From contig JAWRVZ010000246.1 in the NCBI GenBank assembly GCA_037043235.1, positions 699,663-763,662 on the forward strand: a stretch of 64,000 bases of DNA, in the 5' to 3' direction. Position 1 is the first letter of the stretch, and every line of letters begins with the position of its first letter. The notes below the pieces were generated by a model. It was not told the DNA's origin, made no database searches, and was given only the letters and a program-made list of their open reading frames with translations. The translations under genes and the position numbers were made by a program. This document shows positions 1-11,233 of this stretch, one piece after another. This DNA comes from Rhodeus uyekii (taxonomy: Eukaryota > Chordata > Actinopteri > Cypriniformes > Acheilognathidae).

Positions 1-247
1 TCTACCTCTTTGTGTTCAAGGAAAGAAACAATTTCTACATCAGAACAAACAGAATTGCAAACAGATCGACTGTTTACTGAGTTTTAACAGTCACAGATTT
101 CTCAGGACACATATTTCATTGATGTATATCATCATATTGCGAAAAATATCTCTTACAGCCGCTTTAATTGGTTGGCATATTGCACCTCAGTCTGTAAAAC
201 TACAATAAAGCGGGACTGCCTCTTTCCGTCCAAGGTCATAGGTTGGA

Positions 248-400
248 TTACATTTACATTTACGCATTTGGCAGACGCTTTTATCCAAAGCGACTCACAT
301 TGCATTCAAGAAACACATTGAATCAGTTCTTGCTTTCCCTGGGATCAAACCCATGTCCTTGGTGTTGCAAGCACCAATGTTCTTCTGATTGAGCTAAAGG
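248..400 (-). mobile_element. tRNA-derived SINE copy
   Basis: TTTACGCATTTGGCAGACGC, TTATCCAAAGCGACT, and on the reverse strand a tRNA-like B box (GGGTTTGATCCCAGGGAA). This is a common cypriniform SINE-like repeat. Confidence 0.65.
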
Positions 401-1104
401 AAGGCTGGATTACTAGGTTACACACCAATTGCTCACACCTTAAATTGATTTAGATAAAATGGTGATGGAAATGCGCTAACGAGAGTCTTGTGTTGTCTGT
501 TAGAGCAGTTGTATATTTAACCTCTTCAAGATTAACTGCAGTTTCTTGCTTATAAAGTGTTTTTGAAGAGAGAGAGATAAAAATGAGAGTGAGGGATTAT
601 CTAGAAGACTGAACCAGGTTCCCGCTCTGTGTTATAATTATACAGCATTTCATCAGTTGTAGATGAGCACAGAATTGAACACCCAATTGTCACGTACAAA
701 TATAGAAGCTGCGATGAGCATTTTAACCCTGCAACGAGAATAGGTTCTTCTTACCGACACACATGTATGAATAATCTTCTCTGAGCTTCCCATTTGGCAC
801 GCACACTTGAATGAATTCAGCACTGCTCATTTAATTTAGTTTTTAGATGTAATGAAGCGTAAATTATGAGCTGTCGTAATGCAATTCAGCTGCTCTCTAC
901 TGTAAAATAGTAAATCATTAGGCTCTTCCAGGACCTCCAGCAACCTCCATTATAGTTACAGAGTGCTGTGAGTGAGTCTTCTGTAGTTATTGTTCTTTGA
1001 ATCTGTGATTTCTGTAGCTGTTTTATATTAAAGGAACTGTCTTTAAACTTGTGCTTTTGAGATGAAAGTTTAAGGACATCTTTTCTAAAAAGGACCAGTG
1101 TTTG
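401..1104. other. Intergenic, nothing recognised
   Basis: AT-rich sequence without a recognisable exon or repeat. The short frames present have no family resemblance. Confidence 0.6.
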
Positions 1105-1995
1105 GGCATTACTGCAGCTCAAACAGTAGACATGGTTCTAGCATCGGCAAGGTCATGGGTTCAATCCCCAGGGAATGCAAGATCTGATAAAATGTACAGT
1201 AATCCGGAGCCACTTCACGGTTCAGGTTTCGCGGTCTCAATGTATCGCGGGATTTTCAAAAATATTCATTGGAAAATAAAAATTCAAAAATACCGCCATA
1301 TCGGCAGCCGTAATGTGGAAAGCAGCGTTGCTTCATCGTGATGTGAGAGAAACGGTTTCCCAGGATGCCAGACAAAGAGAGAAACTCTCTCAGAGGCTTT
1401 GTACACGCCCACCGGCACTCAGACAAGACACGTGATTGGTTCCTGAGATTCGACCAATGAGAGCACGAGTGGAGTGGGAACCTCGTCGCCTCTCTCAGAA
1501 GCAAGTGTTGACGATCCAGCGCCGATATCTGACGATGAGGCGCTTCCCGAACTGAGGTCTTTTTAAACGCATTATACCAGTGCAGTAACAAAACCATCAT
1601 CATCATCATCATCATCATTCATGAACCGCACAGGTCTGTCATCGTCGTCATTACTGGAGTCTCAAGATACTGCTGTCATTGATGAGTGTAGAGCACCATA
1701 ATACGCATCGCATGAGAGAGAGAGAGAGAGTAAATGTGTAATATTAAGGTTTTATAATTAAATAGATTTAATAAAAATATATTTAAAGTATAAATATACA
1801 TATTTTAAACACTGGTACCTACACACACATATACTGAAATTCCTAGGGGGGCCAATCCTACTTCGCGGATTTTCACCTATCGCGGGGGGATCCGGTCCAC
1901 ATTAACCGCGATAAACGAGGAATCACTATATACCTTGAATACAATGTCACTTTGGATAAAAGTCTACCAACCACATAAATGTCTACCACGTCATC
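1105..1995 (+). mobile_element. tRNA-derived SINE split by a pogo-like element
   Basis: A SINE with a tRNA-like B box (GGTCATGGGTTCAATCCCC, near 1151-1169) runs from about 1105 to 1196. Its tail (TACCTTGAATACAATG, then TTTGGATAAAAG) resumes after 1929. The interruption is the element at 1197-1928. Confidence 0.7.
1197..1928 (+). mobile_element. Non-autonomous pogo/Tigger-like element, copy 1
   Basis: The ends CAGTAATCCGGAGCC and AAACGAGGAATCACTA form imperfect inverted repeats and are flanked by TA, as in Tc1/mariner-pogo elements. The body matches the copy at 3591-4192 over most of its length (for example CGGTTTCCCAGGATGCCAG). This copy has additional sequence, including a (CAT)n tract at 1594-1618. 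No transposase is seen. Confidence 0.7.
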
Positions 1996-2439
1996 AATTC
2001 CTTATGGTGTTTTGGTATCAAGGTATGTTTTTCCCCCCGCCTGTTTCATCGTTGTCACAATGAGGTTGTGACTATGTGTTTTTGGAAGAGACTCTTACCA
2101 TTTGACTTTGAACATGCATGCACTTCACATTATAACATGACATATGATTGATTTTGCACGATTTGGATACTCCTAAACCTGTTCATAGTAAATGACAACA
2201 TTTGAATTTACATCATTTGGTTTTTCCCGCCAAGAGAAGGCATGGGTCATTGTTCTCATGAGGGGGGTCTTCTTGATGACTGGTTTTAATTCTTGTTAGA
2301 AAACTGTTAAATCTTAATGAATATTACAGTTTTATATTGTTTCAAATGTTAAGAGGTTTTTGTATTATTATTATGGTAATGTATTTATGGGTTACTATGT
2401 GACTGTTTTCCTTGAATCTCTCTGCTACCTTTTTTCTAA

Positions 2440-2835
2440 ATGGTTTAGTTCAAAGGGGAGGGGCGTGGCCTTTTTAAAGATGGCCTCTCAGAGCTGTAGG
2501 GAGACGAAGGTGGAGAGGTAAAGTGAATGTGCTCATGGCAGTTTGGGCCAATTTATTCGTATAGCCAAACTCTTTGTTTGCTTATCTCTTTTGATTTATT
2601 GTATTCATTTTCAGTCATTGTTGATGTCATTTGCACACCGTTGGGCGATATTGGTTTATTTGTTTTGTTTTCGGACACTTGGAATAAACTGTAAATGTTT
2701 GGATTACAATATCCAGTCACTTCATTTTTGCGCCTCCAACCGCGGGTACATTCAGAGAAAGGGTGCTGCTGTGGACCAAAACCTTCGGAGGCCCCTTGTC
2801 TCTGTTACAATCGTCCACCAGTCAATCATCATAAA
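2440..2835 (+). mobile_element. Possible solo LTR or retroelement end
   Basis: A TATA-like TTTTTAAAG (2,471) is followed by AATAAA (2,683) and GTCTCTGTTACA (about 2,799). Promoter, poly(A) signal and a ..ACA end over about 400 bp resemble an LTR. I cannot fix the 5' end or a target duplication. Confidence 0.25.
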
Positions 2836-3290
2836 TCGTAGTAAATCGAATAGTAATTACTTTCCTTTCCTTAACAAGCGTTGAGGTGGGTTTTTTCATA
2901 GCTGCAGCTCAACCAGTGTTTGGATTTAAGCGTTTATTATTGCAATAATAATAATAGTAATGCTTGCATTGAAACGTCACCAGTGAAAGCAACCAGAATC
3001 CACAGAAAGATTTCACACCGCTTGTTTAAAACTTCAAAACATTTGTTCAAAGGAGTTCCCAAAACCCAGTACAGACAAGCGGTAAGAATGACCTCTGCAG
3101 TTTAGTGTTCAACATAATTGCATGGACCTCCACAGGTAGATGTTCCTAGAAATTTGTAGCAGAAAACCCTGTCATTTAAAGCTCAGGTAATCTGGAGCAG
3201 CCTTTGGGTAAACAGGTGAAAACATTCTAGGTTAATCGAGGACTGTACAAACCCCTGTGTTGTAGCCTCAGGCTGAAGCCAGAAGGAGCG

Positions 3291-3307
3291 TGTGTGTGTG
3301 TGTGTGT
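3291..3307. repeat. (TG)n microsatellite
   Basis: Eight TG units. Confidence 0.8.
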
Positions 3308-3590
3308 ATGTCCGATTACCAGGCTTATGCAAGAGTATAAGTGGCACAAGAGCGGTCAGGCATGCAAGTGTTTCTCTGTCCTTTTCTAGACCAGTGGTCC
3401 ATACGGGACATTAATGCATTGATTTTAATTGGAGAGTGTTGGGGATCTTTCCAGTCTACAAGGTACTCATAATTTAAAATAATGCAATATGACATTTAAA
3501 GAGATCATTGCTGCTACTTTTATTTACTTCACAGCACATTTTTGAATATATAACATGTTCTTCCATCCTCTTTTCTTCTTTCTATGATTA

Positions 3591-4192
3591 CGGTAATCCC
3601 GAGCCACTTCACAGTTCAAGTTTCGCGGCCTCAGTGAATCGTGGATTTTTCAAAAGTATTAATCGAAAAATAAAAACTCTAAATACCGTCATATCGGCAG
3701 CCGTATTGCAGAAAGCAGCGTTGCTTCATTGTGATGCGAGAGAAACGGTTTCCCAGGATGCCAGACAAAGAGAGAAACTCTCTCAGAGGCTTTGTACACG
3801 CCCACGGCACTCAGACAAGACGCGTGATTGGTTCCTGGCGCAAGATCGACCAATGAGAGCACGAGTGGAGTGGGAGCCTCTTCGCCTCTCTCAGAAGCAA
3901 ATGTTGTCGATCCAGCGCCGATATCTGACGAAGATATGAAGATACTGCTGTCATTGATGAGTGTAGAGCACCATAATACGTATCGTATGAGAGAGAGAGA
4001 GAGAGAGAGTAAATGTATAATATTAAGGTTTTATAATTAAATAGATTTAATTAAAGTATATATAAAGTATAAATATACATATTTTAAACATTCTAGTACC
4101 TACACGCATATACGGGCCAATCCTACTTTGTGGATTTTCACCTATCGCGGGGGTTCCGGTCCACATTAACCACGATAAACGAGGGATTACTG
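3591..4192 (+). mobile_element. Non-autonomous pogo/Tigger-like element, copy 2
   Basis: Second copy of the family at 1197-1928, in the same orientation and about 2.4 kb away. It starts CGGTAATCCCGAGCC, ends CGAGGGATTACTG, and is flanked by TA. It lacks the (CAT)n section of copy 1. The frame open across it is shared repeat sequence, not a gene. Confidence 0.7.
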
Positions 4193-4795
4193 TATTAAAT
4201 AACCCTAATTTTGAAAATCCCACTTGTTGGGACTCATTCTCACCCTCTGTGACTCATGTAACCACTTTTTTCCCGGTTCCACACCTGGAGTCTGGAAAGG
4301 GCTTTCTTTTATTATATGTAGCTTTTTTTAGCTGCTTTATTCACCCCAGGCTTTTTTAGCTTATTGCCACAGATCTGGATTTGATTTCGTCACTGTCCTG
4401 TTCATTCAAGGCAGGCTGAAATTACCTGACTGGTTGTGAGTCACAAGACCCTCAATGCCTCACAACCCTTCAGTAGAATAGAGGGATTTTAATTATACTC
4501 CAGGTGCGCGGTTAGTCATCTATCGGATGTGTAGACACATCCTGTATGACAGAAAGGAGAATAATATTCTCATTTTAAAATAATTGCAGCGTAAGAGTGG
4601 GCGTTTTGTGCTACCGTTTGCCTTTGAGACTCTGAATCTCCTGCTGTGAGATCACACAATGCCAATTTAGAAACAGAACATTTATTAAACGTGATTTTAT
4701 TACAGGGCTAATTTTAGTGCAAAGATAGCCTGGAGAGGAAATTATAATGGAGGAAGAATGTTACAATGATGAACAATGTATAGTTGGTACACTTA

Positions 4796-5042
4796 AAGGA
4801 TTAGTTCACCCAGAAATTAAAATTTGTCATCATTTACTCACTTCCAAACACTTTTTCTGTGGAACATAAAATAAGATGATTTGAAATGTGTCTCAGTGCT
4901 TTTGTTGATGGAAATCTATGGGCTCGGATGTTGTTCCCAACATTTTTTTTTAAATATCTTCTTTTCTGTTCTACAAAAGGACAAATCTAAATAAGTTTAT
5001 GATGACTTTTTTGTTGTTGTTGTTGCTTGGACTATCCTTTAT
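4796..5042. mobile_element. Cyprinid-type MITE-like repeat
   Basis: Starts AAAGGATTAGTTCACCCAG and ends TTGGACTATCCTTTA, so the termini are inverted. The interior carries CATCATTTACTCAC and TCTGTGGAACATAAAAT. This is a family seen all over cyprinid genomes. Confidence 0.65.
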
Positions 5043-6138
5043 ATACAGATACATTTTTGGATTCTACATACAGTATAACCCTTATAAAAAGCAAAATCCC
5101 CAATGTGATGTATTTAAACACCTCAGCTGTATCTATTAGACGGCAATGAGATTAAATTAATTTTGTTGTTTCTCAGATCTTTCTCTTATGAAAAAGACGA
5201 AAAAGTCTTCAGAAGAGTTTCTCACAAACAGTGATCAGATTTGTCAAGTGTTTATCATCAAATCCTTCCAAAGCAAATCCTTCCTTTGCTATCCTCATCA
5301 ATTAATCCTCGTTACTCAGTAATTGTCTCATTTGTGTCTATTTTAAGTTAGAAAAAACATCTGAGATGAAGTTGATACTTCAATTTAACATCTCACTCTG
5401 GGCTGCCATTAAAATATCCCAATCACACTGTAAACAGACAAAAATAAACAACATTCAGTGTGCTTTAATTCACTATTCCCAGTAATTAAGAGCAGCAGAG
5501 ACATGTTTTTGATTATTTTTAGTGATGTGTTGGCAGGGCCAGTTGAGAGCAGTCAATGAAAGGTAAGATGTTAAAAGAAGCATGCAAGTTTAGCTTAAAG
5601 AGATGATATGCCCTTTGGAAGTATAACATGAAACACTGTCATTTGAAAAGGTGGAGGAGGCGATAAGAATCTGATTTGCCTGCAGTCATGCAAGATCGTT
5701 ATCTACTTGTGACTGGTCTGTTTTCCGGTATGGTACATCTGTAGCACACGAGTGCTGATGTGTGTAAAATTCTGAATGAATGATCAAGTTGACGGGTCCA
5801 ATATTTACAACAAACTAACTGTGCACGCTTGTCAAACAATAGTCTATCTCTAGTATATCTCTTCCCTTCACTTTGTAGTGCCTGATTGCTCAATCAGTTC
5901 TTTTGACTCTCAAGGTGGTTTACGTCACAATGGCCATCTTTCAGGAAATTCCACATGACTTGAGTGCTCATCACAATAGCACTCAATGTCACTTCACAGA
6001 TGGATCGTGCCAAAATTATACAAGTGTCATTTGTTCTTCTAAGGCAAGGAATCATTGGCCTTAGCCTCAGTTTATACTGTGAAATGAGCTGTTCTTAAGC
6101 TAAGATCCCAGCTTTTTTGTGTATTCGATATTGGTATT

Positions 6139-6152
6139 GTGTGTGTGTGTGT
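6139..6152. repeat. (GT)n microsatellite
   Basis: Seven GT units. Confidence 0.75.
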
Positions 6153-7747
6153 ATCTTGCAAGGTTAGAAAAGAATCAATAAATTTTTTGGTCAGTTTGAC
6201 CATTTATGTGGAAGTAGGCAGGACTAGTTCATGTTATTTACGCATATTCAACAAAGAAACACGGACTATTGCGAAAATACAAACTTGTATTTAGAGTGGA
6301 ACTTTCTGTTTTTAATGTTTCTTTTGGGGGCCTTTGGTTTTTAATTGGTATTTTAATGCCAGACTCTCCCTTTATTAATTTTTAATCTTTTGGTTTGCAT
6401 TTGTAAATATTGAATAATAATATATAAATATAAATTTTAGTTGAATTTCCAGGCAAACAACTATATTGCATTATTTATGTAAAATGAATAACGCCATGAT
6501 ATTTGGTCATGGCACCAATTCCTGTATGTGTGTGTGTGTTTAGGACGAGGTTTGCGTGTGAAGGAGTGAGCTGACTGTCAGTCTGAAACTAAATTAAGCA
6601 GTAGGATGTTACAGGTGCGTCCCTCTACTTTCAAAACACCTGTACCTGAGTCAGTCAGAATTAATCACATCTCTGCCAAAACCACACCCACCGCTCAGGG
6701 CAACGACAAAGAGACGGGAGACAGACTTCAAATGTACACACATACATGCAAAATACACATGAAGAGGGAAATGTTTGTAGAAGACGGGTATGTAATCCTG
6801 AAGAGAATGGGTTAACGAGAAATCGCAATAAGGTCATTTAAGGTTCAGCACAGATCTCATTAAGATCCTGTTTGCGAGCTCCTGTTGATTCACTGTTAGC
6901 CTGCAATGTGTGTCAATATTCCTGCATGCGTTTGTGATTAATAATCTGATTTTTCAACTTTAAAATTAAGTTGTTTGGTAAACTTGCCTGAATCACTGAA
7001 ACTACTCTGGAGAACCCGTTCTAGGAAATGTTACATCTCAGAGTCGATGAATAAACAGTTTGTGTCTTTGAAATGTCTGATTCATCGCATGCCCAGAAAG
7101 CTTGTCATCTATAAAATCTGTAAGTGATCCATACTGCTATCCATTAGCTCAATACTCTTCTTATTTATCAATTCATTTGTGACTTTATTTCTAATTTTAT
7201 TTTTCAGCGGAAACGTGATACTTCACTTAAACTGTCTCTTGAGCTTTGAAAGACCAACTTCTAAGCAATAAAACATGTCTCTCCATCAGTTTGAAAGCAG
7301 GTTTAATTTTAACGATGATGATGCTAAACAGAATTAAGTTGTCTGGGCAACATGTTTTTAGGCACACATGTTTATAATTACAGCCCCTGGGATTCGGCCA
7401 CCTTCTCGGTGTCGTCTGGTGATAATAATGGTGGAAAACTTACAGGAAACCACTTGTCCTGAGATGCACTTCAGACCTCTGTTCTGTTGCACATTAGCAA
7501 TAGTATTCCTCCATTTTATACGTCACTTCTCACACATCCTGACTCTGGTTATGACTCATGTGGATTCCATTGACTTTAGTGTGCCATCATTGGTTCCCCC
7601 GAAATCTGGGCTTGAAGGTGATTGGAGGAGAAGGTTCTGGGGGTGGGCTTTCCCAGCAGGAATTATGATGTGCTGTGTTGGTTACGTATACTTCCTCTGA
7701 GACAGTGGCAATGATATGGATTTGTAATCTCCAGGATATCTAGGGAT

Positions 7748-7942
7748 AAAGGGATAGTTTGCTCCCCATAAAAGGAGAATATTCTGTCATTATTTACTCA
7801 CCCTCATGTCGTTCCAAATCTGTGTGACATTCTTCTGTGGAACGCAAAATAAGTGTTGCAAAATATAACATGCATTGAAATATCATGACATGAGGGTGAG
7901 TAAAGGATGGCAATCTCCTTTTTTGGGTGAAGTATCCCTTTA
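7748..7942. mobile_element. Cyprinid-type MITE-like repeat (short, palindromic)
   Basis: Starts AAAGGGATAGTTTGCTCCC and ends GGTGAAGTATCCCTTTA. The interior has CTCACCCTCATGTCGTTCC and its reverse (CATGAGGGTGAGTAAAGGAT), so the whole element can fold on itself. Confidence 0.7.
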
Positions 7943-8036
7943 ACAGAACTGAGAAATGCCTATGGTAATTGCACTAACTGTTTTATTTTATTTTCTCCCT
8001 AGAACTCATTTTTGGGGGATTTTATTATTATTCTTG

Positions 8037-8970
8037 TGTAGGGATGAGCGAGTACAGCATTATCTGTATCTGTGTCTGTTAACCATATGAATGATCTGTA
8101 TCTGTACTCGGACTGGGCGGGGCCTGACCCGGAAGTGGGCGGGATTTAACCCAAAAATGGTTGGTTTGTCTTGAAATGGGCGGGGCTTTAACTGGTATGT
8201 TGTTTTTAATCATGCAATTGATATGGGTTGATCAGAAATTGTTATATTTATTTCTGATTAGAAAACTATTTACATGACAGCATCAGCATTGAGCTTCAGA
8301 TCAATGGTTTTGATCACAATAACAAACAAACTATATACAGAGAGCGGAGAGTGAGGGAGAGAGAGAGAGAGGGATTTATTACTATTTAAAATATTGAGAC
8401 AGAGAGAGAGAGTGTGTGAGTGCGTGCGTGTAGCTAATTAATTTGTAATATAGTTTTTATACCACTACTTTATTTTTTGCGTGAAGTCAAACTGGTTAGA
8501 GCCAGCAGACTGTTAAAAAAAGGAAAACAAATCTCCGACAGGCAGAGACGCAACGCTAGTCGCATTTTGTCTGAACAAACCCCACGTGTACCAGAATTAT
8601 ACTGGTTAATAAGCAAGTACTACAAACAAACCGAAATAAAAAACAAACCTGAAGCTGAAGAAACCCTAAACGTTAACGAAAAAGACCCGCGATCCTGAGT
8701 GACTGAGAGAGAGACAGAGAGAAAAAGAGAGCTGTTCTCTTCTCAGTGTTCTGTGTGTGAGTGAGCAGAGCGGGACACAGCAAATCCGTATGTGTAGGGG
8801 AGGGGCACTGTGAGTAGCCTATCAAAGAACGCAGACACAGTCAGCTACCCAATGAGGATTTTTATTCAATCCGAGTACAGATATTGACTCGTATTACTCG
8901 TATGATACTCGTACTCTGCAAAACTGCTTTATCCATACCGGATACTCGTTTCAGCCGAGTAAAATTGTTA
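8037..8970. mobile_element. Probable non-autonomous DNA element with GAGTAC-type ends
   Basis: The left part GGGATGAGCGAGTACAGC and the right part with repeated TACTCGTA and GGATACTCGTTTCAGCCGAG look like imperfect inverted ends around GTACTCG. The middle has GGGCGGGGCCTGACC, a (GA)n tract and small frames without recognisable protein. The class and exact ends are uncertain. Confidence 0.35.
8351..8372. repeat. (GA)n microsatellite
   Basis: A GA-rich run inside the probable DNA element at 8,037-8,970. Confidence 0.75.
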
Positions 8971-9522
8971 AATTGAATAGGTTATCGGTTTGAACACTAT
9001 TGGCTGATGAAACTCCCATGTTTGAGTGCTTGGCAAAGTAATAGCAAACTCTCCTAAAAAGGACTTTTATACACTATGGTTTAATATGTATAGGTGTTTT
9101 CTTCAGAGCCCTAACCCTAAGTATGACTTGCAGCAATAGTGATGCTTGCTCTATCAAACAACACTTATTACAGCAGCAAGAGTGTATGTTTCAGGATAGT
9201 GGGCTAAATTGCCGCTTGACTCCAGTGGAATGTGACTGCTGGCTCAGTGTGTCTGTCAGTATGTGTAGATTAACACACACTCATCCCCTTAATGGGGGTC
9301 ACTTGTTGCCTAATGCCAGTTTTCCGGTAACTGTTTTGAAAGTTCGGGAATTGCATCTTCAAATTTTCTCAACAGTGTCCTGTTTAGTGCCGCCAAACAC
9401 TAAATTAGAGTCTAAACACTGAGTCATTGTGAGGAAGTAGTATGTAAGGTCTAGCACCCTCCCCATCATGTTTATCTTAAAATGAGCTTTCTTTTCTTGT
9501 CATTGTTTATTTTGTGTTCTAG

Positions 9523-9604
9523 GATGGCAGAGGCTGGAAATGATGACATAAGCAGTGCCCAAGTGGCCCATTCAAGAGATCGTATGAGAGACAAGCTGCA
9601 CTAA
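9523..9604 (+). other. Weak exon-like signal, 26-residue frame
   Basis: A polypyrimidine tract and acceptor TGTTCTAG end at 9522. ATG follows at 9524 with 26 codons (MAEAGNDDISSAQVAHSRDR...) to TAA 9602-9604. No partner exon, donor or family is recognised. It may be chance or a non-coding RNA exon. Confidence 0.15.
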
Positions 9605-10840
9605 TGCTAATCCACACCCTTATGTGTCTGAAGCGGCATCCATACACTTGCAAGCATGTTCATGTTGGTGTGTACTTCCATTTGTTTGTCTTTGGATTAC
9701 CTGGGCTAGCCAGGCCTCTTGTCTATTAGCGTGCAAAGCAAACAGCCGTGCACAAAAGCGCCTACAGTCGGTCTTCTTCTCCCTAGCTGGCCAGTTCACT
9801 ATTAAAACCTCAGAAATCTGCTGAGTTCTGGGGAAACCCTTTGTCAGGACCTCTGCATCAGGTCCATTAGGAGCTCCTCCTCCTCACATTGTAAGTCAGG
9901 GTTGAAAAATAGGATGGAGCCACCCCAGCATGGTTACACCTTCGTGACAAATTGAGAAGACATGATTAAATGACGTATTGATCTATACTTTGATTTGTGG
10001 ACGTCAGAATTACAGAGCAGATTAGTAAAATCCATACGTTAATATTTAATCAATGATGTCGCAATGCTCATTCAAGATGTGAACTAGTTGGGGAGATAAA
10101 TCTTATTTTTGTTTGTGACTATAAACAACTTTTTCATCATTGCAGCATCTTTTAACTTGTCACAATTTGGCTTTTCTACTAAGTTAATGAGGTTTAAAAG
10201 TTCGAATTGACCTTCATCAGTGATTAAAAGGCATGCAACCGAATTCATCTGTAATTGGCATTCGATGTAATTGGAAAAGTGCATACCTCTCGCTGTAGGT
10301 TGTAACTTCGGCACCAAATTCAGAAAGCAGTTCAACACTAAAGATAATAGTAATCAAAAAGAAAAGAAATCACATTGCATTGAACCCCATTGGATTTTTT
10401 TAATGCAAAATAAAGTCATAATTTGAACTGACATGAGTTTGTAAACTATGACAGAATTTGCATTTTAGGTTAATCATCCTTTAAGTTTTCAGTCTTTGTT
10501 TGATGAAAAGTTCATGGTATGTGTAAAACCAAAGTGGACATGAGATTGATTTGAGTTTAATTGACTGTAGCTTAAAATCAGATGCTTGGGACAATGTTGT
10601 ACAATGTTGTACAATGTAGCATTTATTATACAAAAATATTTGAATACAGAACAGTGTAATTGACCAATTAAAAGAAGTATTCCAAACAGATGCATAATAT
10701 GCAAAGAAAAGTCGAACTGCAGCACATTTATCATGTGCATGGCAAGAACATTGAGCAGACTTGCTCTTGTTACTCAGCAGGAATGTTGTCTACAAAAAGG
10801 TGCACTTTTAACATGTTCTCATACGTGCAAAACTCTGCTG

Positions 10841-10860
10841 CACACACACACACACACACA
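10841..10860. repeat. (CA)n microsatellite
   Basis: Ten CA units. Confidence 0.9.
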
Positions 10861-11194
10861 TATCCCCTTGGAAGAAAGCTAAGAGGTTTCAGGAATGTGA
10901 CCTCTTGACCATTGAAGCCTGCCTGGAGACGTCCACACTGAGGCCGAACAGTAGGGAGACGAGACGTGTAATCGTAAATGGGATGGTAACAGGACACTTG
11001 CAATAATAGTTATTCAATATACTGTTACCTTCTTGAAGAGTGACACAGACTCTAGCTTACTCTAGGTACATCTTGTACGTCTCTCATCAGATCCTTGCAG
11101 TCGCACATTTTTTCTTGGTTTCATAAATCCTGACTTTCCAGTTTGACCATTTCTTTTTGTTCCTTTTTTTCTCTGTCTTTCTATCTGTCTATCC

Positions 11195-11196
<2 letters not shown>

Positions 11197-11229
<33 letters not shown>
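11197..11229. repeat. (CT)n microsatellite
   Basis: Sixteen CT units in a row after a T-rich tract. Confidence 0.9.
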
Positions 11230-11233
<4 letters not shown>

